The notes beneath the pieces are model-generated. The model was given only the letters and a program-made list of their open reading frames with translations. It searched no databases and was not told where the DNA came from. From Pseudoxanthomonas wuyuanensis (lineage in GTDB: Bacteria > Pseudomonadota > Gammaproteobacteria > Xanthomonadales > Xanthomonadaceae), in the NCBI RefSeq assembly GCF_900215535.1, contig NZ_OCND01000001.1:248001-312000 (forward strand): a stretch of DNA of 64,000 bases, in the 5' to 3' direction. How positions within the stretch are numbered: position 1 is the first letter of the stretch; each line of letters starts with the position of its first letter. A program made the translations under genes and the position numbers. Below, piece after piece: positions 36,414-45,604 of the stretch.

Positions 36414-37994
36414 GTGCGCCATCTTCTTTCTGTCATTTCGTTGCTGTGGCTGGCCGCTCCCGCGCAGGCGTCGCCGCATTGCGAAGGCGGGCAGGTATGG
36501 GAGGACCGCAACGGCAACGGCCACTACGATGCCGGCGAAACGCCACTGACCGGCATCAAGCTGTCCGACGGCGTCGAAGTATTCATCACCGATGCCGACG
36601 GCCGCTACCGGTTCGCCCCGGTCGAGGGCCGCACGCTGTTCGTGATCAAGCCGGCCGGCTACGACGTCCCGCGCCGCGCCGATGGCATTCCCGATTTCTG
36701 GACGCATGCGCGCACCACGCCAGGCCCTGCGCTGAAATACGGCGGTATTCCGGCCGGCAGTCCGGGCTGTCGCGACTTCGGCCTGATTCCGCGCGCGACC
36801 TTGGCGCAGTCCCCGGATCTGGAAGCGCTGATCTTCGCCGATACGCAGACCAAGAGCCTCACCGACGTCGGCTACTACCGGCGCGATATCGTCGAGCCGC
36901 TGATCGGCAGGCACACGGCGCAACTGGGACTCACGCTGGGCGACGTGGTCGACGACGATCTGTCGCTATACCCGGCCCTGAACACGCAGACCGCCCGCCT
37001 GCAGGTGCCGTGGCTGCATATCCCGGGCAATCACGATCTGGATTTCGACGCCGGCAGCGACGGCGACTCGCTGCTGACGTTCCGCCATCATTTCGGTCCC
37101 GATACCTTCGCCTGGGAAGAAGAACGGATGACGTTCATCGGAATGGACGATGTGATCTACCGGCCCGGCCAGAAGCCGGCGTATGTCGGCGGTTTCCGCG
37201 AGGACCAGTTCGCGTTCCTGCAGGCCTATCTGCCGACCGTTCGGAAAGACCGGTTGCTGGTGCTGGGCGTGCATATCCCGCTGTTCGATACCGGCGGCGG
37301 CAGTTTCCGCGCCGCCGACCGGCAACGGTTGTTCGAGCTGCTGCGCGACTTTCCGCATGTGCTGCTGCTGAGCGGGCATACCCATACCCAGCGCCACTGG
37401 TACCACGACGCCGCAACCGGATGGCATGGCCCGCAGCCGCTGCACGAATACAACGTCGGCACCGCCTGCGGCGCGTTCTGGTCTGGAGTGAAGGATGCCG
37501 ATGGCATTCCCGATGCGACCATGGCAGACGGCACGCCGAACGGCTATGCGCGGCTGAAGGTCGCTACCGGCGGCGACTATGCGCTGTCCTGGCACCCGGC
37601 TCGCGATGCGCAGGATCCGGCCATCGGCCTGCATGCGCCCAAGGTCCTGCGGCAGGGCGCATACCCGGCCTGGGGCGTGTACGCGAACGTCTACCTGGGC
37701 GATGACAGGACCCGGGTCGAGTACCGCGTGGACGGGGGCGAGTGGAAACCGATGCAGAAGGTATCGCAGCCGGATCCGCGGCTGCTGGCCGAGAACATGC
37801 GCGATGACCTGGCCGATGCGCTGCGCGGCTACGATCGTTCGCCGGAGGCCAAACCTTCGCAGCACCTGTGGCGCGGCGCGCTGCCTACCAGCCTGCCGGC
37901 AGGCGAATATCGCATCGACGTACGCGCCAGCGGTCGCTGGCATGATGAAGTGAGCGCATCCACCCGTTACCGGTTGCAATCAGCGACGGAGTGA
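36414..37994 (+). CDS. secreted calcineurin-like metallophosphoesterase
   Basis: A 526-residue exported enzyme: signal peptide (about 1-17), N-terminal beta domain (about 20-115) typical of MetallophosN, a metallophosphatase core (about 130-390) and a C-terminal beta domain (about 405-526). In the core the metal motifs read as FADTQ (about 138), LGDVVDDD (about 168), GNHDLDF (about 205) and HIPLFD, SGHTHTQ (about 315). It resembles the N-/C-terminally extended phosphoesterase group; substrate unknown. GTG at 36414 starts the signal peptide; longer frames upstream do not. Confidence 0.88.
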   Translation: MRHLLSVISLLWLAAPAQASPHCEGGQVWEDRNGNGHYDAGETPLTGIKLSDGVEVFITDADGRYRFAPVEGRTLFVIKPAGYDVPRRADGIPDFWTHARTTPGPALKYGGIPAGSPGCRDFGLIPRATLAQSPDLEALIFADTQTKSLTDVGYYRRDIVEPLIGRHTAQLGLTLGDVVDDDLSLYPALNTQTARLQVPWLHIPGNHDLDFDAGSDGDSLLTFRHHFGPDTFAWEEERMTFIGMDDVIYRPGQKPAYVGGFREDQFAFLQAYLPTVRKDRLLVLGVHIPLFDTGGGSFRAADRQRLFELLRDFPHVLLLSGHTHTQRHWYHDAATGWHGPQPLHEYNVGTACGAFWSGVKDADGIPDATMADGTPNGYARLKVATGGDYALSWHPARDAQDPAIGLHAPKVLRQGAYPAWGVYANVYLGDDRTRVEYRVDGGEWKPMQKVSQPDPRLLAENMRDDLADALRGYDRSPEAKPSQHLWRGALPTSLPAGEYRIDVRASGRWHDEVSASTRYRLQSATE

Positions 37995-38575
37995 GCATGG
38001 CCGAACCCTTCGATCTTCCGGTCAAGCATTTCAAGAGCGCCGCCGCCTGGGAGAAGTGGCTGGTTGCGCATGCGGATGCGCGAGGCGTCTGGTTGCAGAT
38101 TGCCAAAAAGGGAGCGGACATGGCGTCGCTGACCTATGCCGAAGCGTTGGATGTCGCCCTCTGCCATGGCTGGATCGATGGCCAGAAGCAGGCATTCGAT
38201 GCGCAGTGCTTCCTGCAGCGCTTCACCCCGCGGCGCCCGCGCAGCGTGTGGTCGAAGATCAATGTCGGCAAGGTGGAGACGCTGATCGCCGCCGGCCGCA
38301 TGCAGCCGGCGGGGATGCGCGAGGTGGAAGCCGCCAAAGCCGATGGCCGCTGGCTGGCGGCCTACGACTCAGCCCGGACAATGGAAGTGCCGGCCGAACT
38401 GGCGGCGGCACTGGCGAAGAACAGCAAGGCCAAGGCGTTCTTCGAAAGCTTGAACAAGACCAACTACTACGCCGTGTGCTGGCGCGTGCAGACGGCCAAG
38501 AAACCGGAAACCCGTGCCGCCCGCGTACACAAGCTGGTCGAGATGCTGGCGCGCGGCGAGAAGATCCACGGTTGA
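37991..38575 (+). CDS. YdeI / OmpD-associated family protein
   Basis: A 194-residue protein with the YdeI-family pattern 'WEKWLVAHADARGVWLQIAKKGADMASLTYAEALDVALCHGWIDGQ' at the N-terminus, followed by FTPRRPRSVWSKINVGKVE and a helical C-terminus. The family is widespread, with a bacteriocin/OmpD-associated name of historical origin and no defined activity. GTG at 37991 overlaps the preceding stop; an ATG six bases later is also possible. It ends at a hairpin-rich gap. Confidence 0.85.
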   Translation: MSMAEPFDLPVKHFKSAAAWEKWLVAHADARGVWLQIAKKGADMASLTYAEALDVALCHGWIDGQKQAFDAQCFLQRFTPRRPRSVWSKINVGKVETLIAAGRMQPAGMREVEAAKADGRWLAAYDSARTMEVPAELAAALAKNSKAKAFFESLNKTNYYAVCWRVQTAKKPETRAARVHKLVEMLARGEKIHG

Positions 38576-38623
38576 TGCCGCAGTGCAGGCGGCCTGACAA
38601 GGCTACTGTTGCAGGAGCGATGG

Positions 38624-38674
38624 CTTGACCAGCCATTCGGCTGTTGAAAGCCAACAGCCGAATGGTTGGTCAAG
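38624..38674. repeat. long hairpin downstream of the YdeI gene
   Basis: CTTGACCA-G-CCATTCGGCTGTTG (38624-38646) pairs with CAACAGCCGAATGG-T-TGGTCAAG (38652-38674): a 23-position stem with one G-U pair and a 5-nt loop. The neighbouring GCAGGAGCGATGG and GTCGCGA relate it to REP hairpins. No T-tract follows. Confidence 0.85.
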
Positions 38675-38754
38675 TCGCGAGTATTGGCCGGAAGAGCTAT
38701 TGAAGCCTGCCTGTTAGGCATCCGGACGCGCTGCGGCGCGTTCTTCATATGGAC

Positions 38755-38866
38755 ATCGGAACGACTAAGGGGGCGCGGCTGGCGAAGGCGGGCTGGCGCG
38801 GAACGCGTGACTGGCTGGCGAAAGCTGGCGAGTTGCGTGGCGCGAAGTTTAGTCAGTCGTTCCGAT
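38755..38866. repeat. 112-bp element bounded by 12-bp inverted repeats
   Basis: ATCGGAACGACT (38755-38766) and AGTCGTTCCGAT (38855-38866) are perfect reverse complements. The interior repeats GCTGGCG several times. Possible small non-autonomous mobile element or structured RNA; no coding potential seen. Confidence 0.45.
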
Positions 38867-38875
38867 TTCTGTAGA

Positions 38876-38894
38876 AACGAGAATCAATCTCAAT
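38876..38894. promoter_or_regulatory. Fur-box-like sequence without an obvious target gene
   Basis: AACGAGAATCAATCTCAAT differs from the gammaproteobacterial Fur consensus (AATGAGAATCATTCTCATT) at three positions. Nothing clearly coding is adjacent: a 41-codon frame starting at 38896 lacks a ribosome site. Confidence 0.35.
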
Positions 38895-39540
38895 AATGGG
38901 GCGGGAGTCGGTAGTCGGGGAGGCTCGGCTTTGCTTTTCCTCTTCAAAGAGGTTCTTCACCCAAGAGCGGGGAACGTCTATGTGGAATCCGGTGGCCAGA
39001 GCAGTGCGGGACACGCCGTAAATGCCCAGGATGCGGGGCCGGCCCGTCATCGCAGATGGCGGGCGTTCGGCTGCGCGCGAAGCCGTGCTTCGCAAGCGCT
39101 TGCCTCACCCATGCAGGCTCTTCCGCGGCATCCATGCCGCGTACGGTCCCGCACTGCCCTGGCCACCGGTTTCTGGACGCTTGGTCGGCGCTCGAAGAAA
39201 GGCTTTCCGAAGTCGCGAGCTGCCATCTGCCCGAAGGCGACGGCCGGAGGGCTGGGGGTGCGGAGAGCAGGCCAGGGGTGAGCCAAGGCGGTTGGCGCGG
39301 CACTGCCGCGCGCCCCGGCGAACGCCCGGCGCGCTGCGCCGGGCCGGTTCGGGCCGCGAAGCGGAACGAGCCTGCGGCCCGACGTAAAGACACGACATCG
39401 TCAGGAGGGCGGAGCACCCCCCAGCCTGACGGGCGGCGCCTCCCGCCGAAGCCGACACCCGGAAACGGGAGAAGAACCTTAAAAAAAGGCTGTTTATCCG
39501 GCTAGTGAGGGAACGTTCCCCACGCCACTCGCCGCCGCAG
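38895..39540. other. gene-poor region with inverted copies and hairpins
   Basis: A 24-nt sequence at 38989-39012 recurs in reverse complement at 39146-39169 with one mismatch. Between and after them lie hairpins: GCGAAGC/GCTTCGC near 39077, CGCGGCAT/ATGCCGCG at 39124-39141 and GCCCGGCGC/GCGCCGGGC near 39327. Codon use looks random in all frames. This resembles dispersed, structured xanthomonad repeats rather than genes. Confidence 0.6.
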
Positions 39541-40443
39541 TCAGCGCGTCGGAGACGCGGCGCTGGCGTGCGTCCGCGGCTTGCGCACGCTCAGCCACGC
39601 ACCCAGCAGCAGCAATCCGATGGCGACCGCCTGTATCCAGTGCGGCTGCGCCTGGCCGGATACCACCAGCAGCAGCGTCGACAACAGCGGGGCCAGGTAG
39701 GACAGGCTACCCAGCAGCGCGATGTCGCCGCGTTTGGTGCCGTGATCCCACAGCCAGAACGCGGCGCCGACCGGGCCGATGCCCATCAGCAGCAATACTC
39801 CCCATTGCGAGGCGCGTGGCGGCACCGTCTGTTCGAACAGCAGGTGCGCGATGGCTCCCAGCACCGCAACACCCACACAGGCCACAGTGATGGCGGCGCT
39901 GGGCACCGCGGCGTGGCGCCGGTTGAGTACCGAGTAGGCGGCCCAGATCACCGCCGCCGACAGGGCGGCCAGATAGCCGGCCACGTATTCCGGCCGCACG
40001 TTCAGGCCGCTGCCGCGCGTGATCAGCAGAACGGCAGCGGCCAGTCCCAGCAGCGTGCCGGCGATTTGCGCGGGCCGCACTCTCACGCCGGGCAGCAAGC
40101 CGGCGAACAGCACGATCAGCAGCGGCCACAGGTAGTTCAGCAGGTTGGCTTCCACTGCCGGCGCGCGCTTGAGCGCCAGGAAATAAAGCGCGTGATAGCC
40201 GAACAATGCCGCCGTGGCCAGCGCCAGCGCCGAAAGCGGTTGCCGTAGTTCCGCCCAGCCGGCTGCGCCGCGCGCAGCGGTGCGCAGCAAGCCGATGATT
40301 GCCGCAAAACCGAAACTCAGCGCCAATACCTGGAACGGCGGCAAGCCATCGGTCGCGGCGGTCAGAACGGCCAGCGAGGCCCACAGCAGGATGGCCAGCA
40401 GACCGCTGAGCGTGGCGGCGCGCTGCGTCGCCATGGCACTCAA
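39541..40443 (-). CDS. EamA-family (DMT) transporter
   Basis: A 300-residue inner-membrane protein with two EamA repeats: about ten hydrophobic segments, with '[24 protein letters not shown]' closing the first. The arrangement resembles YddG-like aromatic amino acid exporters of the drug/metabolite family, but substrate is not shown. ATG at 40443 overlaps the mtnC end by 4 nt, so it is translated from the methionine-salvage transcript; it might export a salvage by-product or simply be co-expressed. C-terminal tail is basic. Confidence 0.85.
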   Translation of the reverse strand: MSAMATQRAATLSGLLAILLWASLAVLTAATDGLPPFQVLALSFGFAAIIGLLRTAARGAAGWAELRQPLSALALATAALFGYHALYFLALKRAPAVEANLLNYLWPLLIVLFAGLLPGVRVRPAQIAGTLLGLAAAVLLITRGSGLNVRPEYVAGYLAALSAAVIWAAYSVLNRRHAAVPSAAITVACVGVAVLGAIAHLLFEQTVPPRASQWGVLLLMGIGPVGAAFWLWDHGTKRGDIALLGSLSYLAPLLSTLLLVVSGQAQPHWIQAVAIGLLLLGAWLSVRKPRTHASAASPTR

Positions 40444-41141
40444 TGAGGAAGCTGGATGTCGGCGAAGCTCGACACCTGCGGATGGCCGTTGGCCGCCGCA
40501 CCTGTGCGCGGTTCGGGGTAGTCCTGCAGCCGATCGATCAGTTGCGTCTGCAATCCCGCATCGCGTGCCGCATCCAGTTCCTCCACCACATCCGACAGGA
40601 ACAGGATGCTTCCCGGCGCCATACCGATGCTTTCGGCGATGCGGCGATAGCTGTCGGCTTCGCGCTTGCCGCCGACCTCGGTGTCGAACCAGCCGGAAAA
40701 CAGCGGGGTCAGATCGCCGGCGTCGCTATGGCCGAAGAACAGCTTCTGCGCCGGGACAGAACCGGACGAATAGACGTACAGTCGGTAGCCGGCCTCGAAC
40801 CAGCGCCGCAGAACCGGTGCCGCGTCCGGGTAGATATGCGCGGTGAAATCGGCATCGCGGTAGCCGGCCTGCCAGATCATGCCCTGCAGCGCTTTCAATG
40901 CGGTGTGCTTGCGGTCCAGGTCGATCCAGCCCTGCAGCGTTTCGACGATCACATCGTCGTTGCAGATGCTGCCGTGCTCGGTGGCCACCGCATCCAGCCA
41001 GCGCCGCACTTCCGGCTCGTTGCCATGCTCGCGCACGAACGCGGGCAGCGCGCGGCGGGCATACGGAAACAGCACGTCCTTGACGAACGAGATGCTGCTG
41101 GTGGTGCCTTCGATATCGGTGAGGATGGCGGAGATGGGCAT
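40440..41141 (-). CDS. mtnC: enolase-phosphatase E1
   Basis: Bifunctional enolase and phosphatase of methionine salvage, converting 2,3-diketo-5-methylthiopentyl-1-phosphate to the acireductone. 233 residues, HAD family; it begins [23 protein letters not shown] with the Asp-x-Glu nucleophile motif, has [17 protein letters not shown] (about 130) and [14 protein letters not shown] near the C-terminus. It follows mtnD after 57 nt and overlaps the EamA transporter at its end. Confidence 0.95.
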   Translation of the reverse strand: MPISAILTDIEGTTSSISFVKDVLFPYARRALPAFVREHGNEPEVRRWLDAVATEHGSICNDDVIVETLQGWIDLDRKHTALKALQGMIWQAGYRDADFTAHIYPDAAPVLRRWFEAGYRLYVYSSGSVPAQKLFFGHSDAGDLTPLFSGWFDTEVGGKREADSYRRIAESIGMAPGSILFLSDVVEELDAARDAGLQTQLIDRLQDYPEPRTGAAANGHPQVSSFADIQLPH

Positions 41142-41198
41142 GAATGGCGGGGCGGAGTAGGGGTAAGAGCCAGAGGGCGGAACTGTCGGTACTGCTGT

Positions 41199-41759
41199 TT
41201 ACCGCTCCTGGCTTGGTCCGTCGTAGCGCGGGAACTGCTGGGCGATATCGGTGCCGGTGAAATGGCCGACCCAGCCGTCGGGTTCGGTGAAAAAGCGGAT
41301 TGCCACGAAGCTCGGTTCCGGCCCCATGTCGAACCAGTGCTTCGTGCTGTCCGGCACGGCAATCAGATCGTCCTGCATGCACTCGACCTCATAGACCTTG
41401 CCGCCGACGTGCAGGGTAAACAGGCCGGAACCGGCGACGAAGAAACGCACTTCGTCTTCCTTGTGGTAATGCTCGTCGAGGAACTTGGCCCGCATCGCCT
41501 CGCGCTGCGGGTTGTCCGGCGCGATGCTGACCACGTCGACGGTCTTGAATCCGCGCTCGGCGACCAGCCGGTCGATGTCGGCGCGGTAGGCGGTCATCAC
41601 GTCCTCCGGCGAAGCGCCCGGCGCTATCGGCTGGCTGGCTTTCCAGCGTTCGAAGGTGACCCCGATCTTCTGCAGCTCGGTGGCGATGAAATCGGGATCG
41701 TAGCTGGCGAACTCCGGCTTGCTCGGGTCGCTCTCGGAAAAGATGCGAAGGCGGCTCAT
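41199..41759 (-). CDS. mtnD: acireductone dioxygenase
   Basis: Oxidises acireductone to formate and the ketoacid precursor of methionine. 186-residue cupin. The metal site is visible as [14 protein letters not shown] (about 98-111: His, His, Glu) with a further His in '[12 protein letters not shown]' (about 142). Fe versus Ni, which decides the product, cannot be told from sequence. Between mtnB and mtnC. Confidence 0.96.
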   Translation of the reverse strand: MSRLRIFSESDPSKPEFASYDPDFIATELQKIGVTFERWKASQPIAPGASPEDVMTAYRADIDRLVAERGFKTVDVVSIAPDNPQREAMRAKFLDEHYHKEDEVRFFVAGSGLFTLHVGGKVYEVECMQDDLIAVPDSTKHWFDMGPEPSFVAIRFFTEPDGWVGHFTGTDIAQQFPRYDGPSQER

Positions 41760-41853
41760 GACGGTATGGCTTGGATGAACAGGGTGGACAAGCGTAGCAA
41801 ACGCCAGAGCAACCGCTTGTTACGGATGCGTGGGCCGGCGTTACCTGCGGTTA

Positions 41854-42495
41854 TCAGCGCCGGCAGCCCAGCTTGCGCAGCTCCAGCTCGCAGTGGAACA
41901 GGAACTCGAACGCCTCCAGATGGCGCCGCGCCTCGGCCATGTCGCGGCCCCAGGCATACAGGCCATGGCCGTCGATCAGATAGCCCCACAGGCTTTGCCG
42001 GTCGAGCAGGGCATCGACCTGGGCAGCCAGGGTCGGCATGTCCTGGGTATTGGCGAACACCGGAACTGCGATTTCGGCCTCGTGGGTGTGGTTGCCATGG
42101 AAGGCCTTCAGCAGTTCGTAGCCTTCCAGGCGGATATGCCCGGCGCCGGCGAACAGCCGCGAGGCGACGGTCTGCACCGGCGAATGGGTATGCAGCACGC
42201 AGCCGATTTCCGGGAAGCGCCGGTACAGCTGCGTGTGCAGCAGGGTCTCGGCGGAGGGGCGATGCGCGGTCGCCACGCCCTGGCCGTCGAAATCCACCAC
42301 CATGATGTCGTCCTCGACCAGCCGGCCCTTGTCGCGGCCGGAGACGGTGATGGCGGCATGGCGGTCGTCCAGCCGGTGCGAGAAATTGCTGCTGGTGGCC
42401 GGGGTCCAGCCCAGTTGCGAGAGCTCGCGAATGTTGGCGATCAGCAACCGGGCCAATTCCTGCAGGCGGTCGACGTTGTAGGGCAATGCGCTCAT
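41854..42495 (-). CDS. mtnB: methylthioribulose-1-phosphate dehydratase
   Basis: Class II aldolase-type dehydratase at the middle of methionine salvage. 213 residues with '[29 protein letters not shown]' and the zinc motif HTHSPVQT (about 103) plus a C-terminal His in [11 protein letters not shown] (about 175). First gene of the mtn set; 94 nt before mtnD. No SAM riboswitch was seen in the 119-nt gap upstream. Confidence 0.95.
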   Translation of the reverse strand: MSALPYNVDRLQELARLLIANIRELSQLGWTPATSSNFSHRLDDRHAAITVSGRDKGRLVEDDIMVVDFDGQGVATAHRPSAETLLHTQLYRRFPEIGCVLHTHSPVQTVASRLFAGAGHIRLEGYELLKAFHGNHTHEAEIAVPVFANTQDMPTLAAQVDALLDRQSLWGYLIDGHGLYAWGRDMAEARRHLEAFEFLFHCELELRKLGCRR

Positions 42496-42614
42496 GCGGC
42501 CGATCTTATCAGGCGCGTGCTTTCAGGCACGCTCTATCCGGCGGCTGCCCTCGGACAGGTGTCGTCAGGCCCCTGGCCGCGCAGCCGGGGGCCGGCTGCG
42601 GAATGCGGTGGAAC

Positions 42615-43997
42615 TCAGATAACGGCGCGCACCAGCACCACCAACACCAGCAGCGGCGCGACGACCCGCAGCATCCAGCGCAGCGCGATGAACAGGGGCT
42701 CCGGCATTTCCGAAAGCTGCCCGCGCAGGATCTTGCGGTCCAGCGCCCAGCCGGCGAACAGCGCGATCAGCAGGCCGCCCAGCGGCAGCATCAGGTCGTT
42801 GGCCAGGAATTCGACCAGGTCCATGATGTTCTTGCCGCCGATCACGTTCACGTCGGCAGGAACCCGCACATCGTTCCACAGGTTGAGCGACAGCACCGAC
42901 AACAGGCCGACCACCCAGGACAGCCCGGCCAGCAGCAGCGCCGCCAGCTTGCGGCGCTTTAGACCGAATTTTTCGGTCAGGAATGCGGTCGCCGGCTCCA
43001 GCAGCGAAATCGACGAGGTCCAGGCGGCGATCGCCAGCAGGCCGAAGAACGCCAGGCCGTACACCGTGCCGAAGGCCATCGACTCGAATGCCAGTGGCAG
43101 CGAGTTGAAGATCAGGCCCGGGCCGCCGCCGGCCGGGTCCAGGCCGAACGCCAGCACGATCGGGAAGATCGCCAGACCGGCCAGCAGCGCAACTGAAGTG
43201 TCGGTCAACGCGACGGCAATGGTTACGCGCGGAATGGAAATGCCTTCGCGCGGCAGATAGGCGCCGTAGGTCATCATCGTGGCCATGCCCAGGCTCAGGG
43301 TGAAGAACGCCTGGCCCATCGCACTGAGGAACACCCCGCCGCTGATGCGGGAGAAGTCCGGCTTGAACAGGAACGCCGCCGCCTCGCCCATGCGGCCGGT
43401 GGTGAAACCGTAGCCGACCAGCAGCAGCAATAGCACGAACAGCGCCGGCATCAGGAAGCGCACCGCGCGCTCCAGGCCCTTCTCCACGCCCAGCGCCACC
43501 ACGCCGGTGGTCAGCAGCATGAACACCGCATGCCAAAAGGTCAGTTCCAGCGGATTCCCCAACAACGATCTGAACGCCAGGCCGGGATCGCCCAGCGGCG
43601 CGCCGCCGAACAGCTCCTTGATGTACAGCCAGGTGTAATGCAGGGTCCAGCCGCCGACCACGCTGTAGAAGCTCAGGATCAGCACGCCGGCGACGATGCC
43701 CAGCCAGCCGATGCTGACCCAGCCGCGGCTGGCCCCGTGCTCGCGGGCCATCTTGCGCAGCGTGTTGATCGGGCTCATGCGGCCTTCGCGGCCGATCAGC
43801 ACCTCGGCGATCAGGATCGGCAGCCCGACCACGGCGATGCAGGCCAGGTAGACCAGCACGAAGGCGCCGCCGCCGTTGTCCGAGGTCAGGTAGGGGAAAC
43901 GCCAGATGTTGCCCAGGCCCACCGCCGAGCCGGCGGCGGCCAGGACGAACATCAGGCGCGAGGACCACATGCCGTGGATTGAGGTCGTCTTTTCCAT
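42615..43997 (-). CDS. sodium-dependent transporter (SNF family)
   Basis: A 460-residue LeuT-fold protein with eleven or twelve membrane segments. The N-terminal FVLAAAGSAVGLGNIWRFPY is the SNF signature holding the Na1/Na2 and substrate-backbone contacts. Substrates in this family are amino acids (Leu, Ala, Trp, Tyr) taken up with Na+. It lies 47 nt upstream of no coupled gene and follows nhaC on the same strand, so the two may share a transcript. Confidence 0.92.
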   Translation of the reverse strand: MEKTTSIHGMWSSRLMFVLAAAGSAVGLGNIWRFPYLTSDNGGGAFVLVYLACIAVVGLPILIAEVLIGREGRMSPINTLRKMAREHGASRGWVSIGWLGIVAGVLILSFYSVVGGWTLHYTWLYIKELFGGAPLGDPGLAFRSLLGNPLELTFWHAVFMLLTTGVVALGVEKGLERAVRFLMPALFVLLLLLVGYGFTTGRMGEAAAFLFKPDFSRISGGVFLSAMGQAFFTLSLGMATMMTYGAYLPREGISIPRVTIAVALTDTSVALLAGLAIFPIVLAFGLDPAGGGPGLIFNSLPLAFESMAFGTVYGLAFFGLLAIAAWTSSISLLEPATAFLTEKFGLKRRKLAALLLAGLSWVVGLLSVLSLNLWNDVRVPADVNVIGGKNIMDLVEFLANDLMLPLGGLLIALFAGWALDRKILRGQLSEMPEPLFIALRWMLRVVAPLLVLVVLVRAVI

Positions 43998-44044
43998 AAT
44001 CGAGTCAGATCATCTCTAGAAGGCGGTAAAGGGCGGCGCAACCG

Positions 44045-45520
44045 TCATTCGCGATGGACGATGACAGGTTCCGGGGTCACCCGCAGGATCTTGAAGCCGG
44101 CGTAGGCCAGCGTCACCGCGACCAGCGGGCTGACCAGGTTGAAGAAGACGTACGGCAGATAGTCCAACGTGGCCACGCCCAGGGTGGCGGCCATATAGGC
44201 GCCGCAGGTATTCCACGGGATCAACGGCGAGGTCATCGTGCCGGCATCTTCCAGCGCGCGCGACAGGTTGACCGGCGCCAGCCCGCGCCGCTCGTACTCG
44301 GGCCGGTACAAGCGGCCGGTCAGCACGATCGACATGTACTGATCGGCGGCGACCACATTGGCGCCGATCGCCGTGCCCAGGGTGGCGGCGATCAGCGAGC
44401 CGGTCGATCGGGCGGCCTTCAGCACGCTGCGGATCATCCGTTCCAGCAGGCCGGTGGACTCCATCACCGCGCCGAAGCCCATTGCGCAGACCACCAGCCA
44501 GACGGTGTTGAGCATGCTGCTCATGCCGCCGCGGCTGAGCAGTTCATCGACCGCCGCATTGCCGGTTTCGACCTTGAAGCCGTCGAACATCGCTGTCCAT
44601 GCGCCGGACAGCAGCGCCATCGGACGCGACAGGCCATCGTTCCCGGCCAGACGGAGCACCGCCTCGGGCTGGAACACCACCGCGAACAGCGCTCCCAGCA
44701 GCGCGCCGATCAGGATGGTGGGGTAGGCCGGAAACCGGCGCACCGCCAGCGCGAACACCACGATCAGCGGAATCAGCAGGTGCCAGCCCATGTTGAACTG
44801 CGCCGCCAGCGTGGTCGGCAGATCGCCCAGGGCGGCATCGCCATCGGTGCGGCCGCCGCTGCCCAGGCCAATGGCGGTGAACAGCAGCAGCGCGATGGTG
44901 ATGCTGGGGACCGTGGTCCAGGTCATATGGCGGATGTGCGCGAACAGCTCGCTGCCGGCCGCGGCCGGGGCGATGTTGGTGGTGTCCGACAGCGGCGACA
45001 TCTTGTCGCCGAAATAGGCGCCGGAAATCACCGCGCCGGCGGTGATCGGCAGCGACATGTCCAGACCTTGCGCCACCCCGATCAGCGCCACGCCCAGGGT
45101 GCCGGCGACGGTCCAGGAACTGCCGATGGCCAGCGCCACGATGGCGCAGATCAGGCAGGCGGCCGGATAGAAGAACGACGGGTGCAGCAGCTTCAGTCCG
45201 TAGACGATCAGCGTCGGCACGGTGCCGCTGAGCATCCAGGTGCCGATCAGCGCGCCCACCGCCAGCAGGATGAAAATCGGCACCACCGCCAGCGAAATGC
45301 CGTGGACCAGACTTTCCTGGATCTGCCGCCAGGACATGCCGTTGCGGATGCCGATCAGCGCGGCAACGCCGCCGGCCAGCAGCAGCGCGATCTGGTTGGC
45401 ACCGTAGGAGGCGTTGTCGGCGTACAGGTAGACCGCCAGCGCCAGCAGCACCATCAGGAACAGCAGCGGGGTAAGCGCTTGCAACAGGCTTGGTTCGCGC
45501 CGCGGGGTTTCCAGCTTCAT
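44045..45520 (-). CDS. nhaC: Na+/H+ antiporter NhaC
   Basis: A 491-residue protein with about twelve membrane segments. NhaC-type marks include 'SSWTVAGTLGVALIGVAQGLDMSLPITAGAVISGAYFGDKMSPLSDTTN' (shown in parts: SYFGDKMSPLSDTTN region about 171-185) and 'AADQYMSIVLTGRLYRP'. It exchanges intracellular Na+ for H+ at the inner membrane, restoring the gradient used by the flanking symporters. ATG at 45520 follows AAGGAACC. An alternative start 21 nt upstream is less likely. Confidence 0.9.
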   Translation of the reverse strand: MKLETPRREPSLLQALTPLLFLMVLLALAVYLYADNASYGANQIALLLAGGVAALIGIRNGMSWRQIQESLVHGISLAVVPIFILLAVGALIGTWMLSGTVPTLIVYGLKLLHPSFFYPAACLICAIVALAIGSSWTVAGTLGVALIGVAQGLDMSLPITAGAVISGAYFGDKMSPLSDTTNIAPAAAGSELFAHIRHMTWTTVPSITIALLLFTAIGLGSGGRTDGDAALGDLPTTLAAQFNMGWHLLIPLIVVFALAVRRFPAYPTILIGALLGALFAVVFQPEAVLRLAGNDGLSRPMALLSGAWTAMFDGFKVETGNAAVDELLSRGGMSSMLNTVWLVVCAMGFGAVMESTGLLERMIRSVLKAARSTGSLIAATLGTAIGANVVAADQYMSIVLTGRLYRPEYERRGLAPVNLSRALEDAGTMTSPLIPWNTCGAYMAATLGVATLDYLPYVFFNLVSPLVAVTLAYAGFKILRVTPEPVIVHRE

Positions 45521-45604
45521 ACAGGTTCCTTGGGTGGCCACCAGCCACCGGTGCGGCGGCGGTAGCCGGCGGTTGTATCACGCCGGCCGGTGCCGGCAGA
45601 CGGT

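Noticed and set aside
38896..39021. 41-codon frame after the Fur-like sequence as a gene
   Set aside because: No ribosome site, and part of its sequence is the inverted 24-nt repeat, so it is more likely repeat DNA.
39508..39519. GGGAACGTTCCC palindrome as a LexA or other operator
   Set aside because: It lies downstream of the EamA gene and not in a promoter position; short palindromes of this kind are expected by chance in GC-rich DNA.
42496..42614. SAM riboswitch ahead of mtnB
   Set aside because: The gap is only 119 nt and lacks the SAM-I core; only a small GCGTGC hairpin is present.
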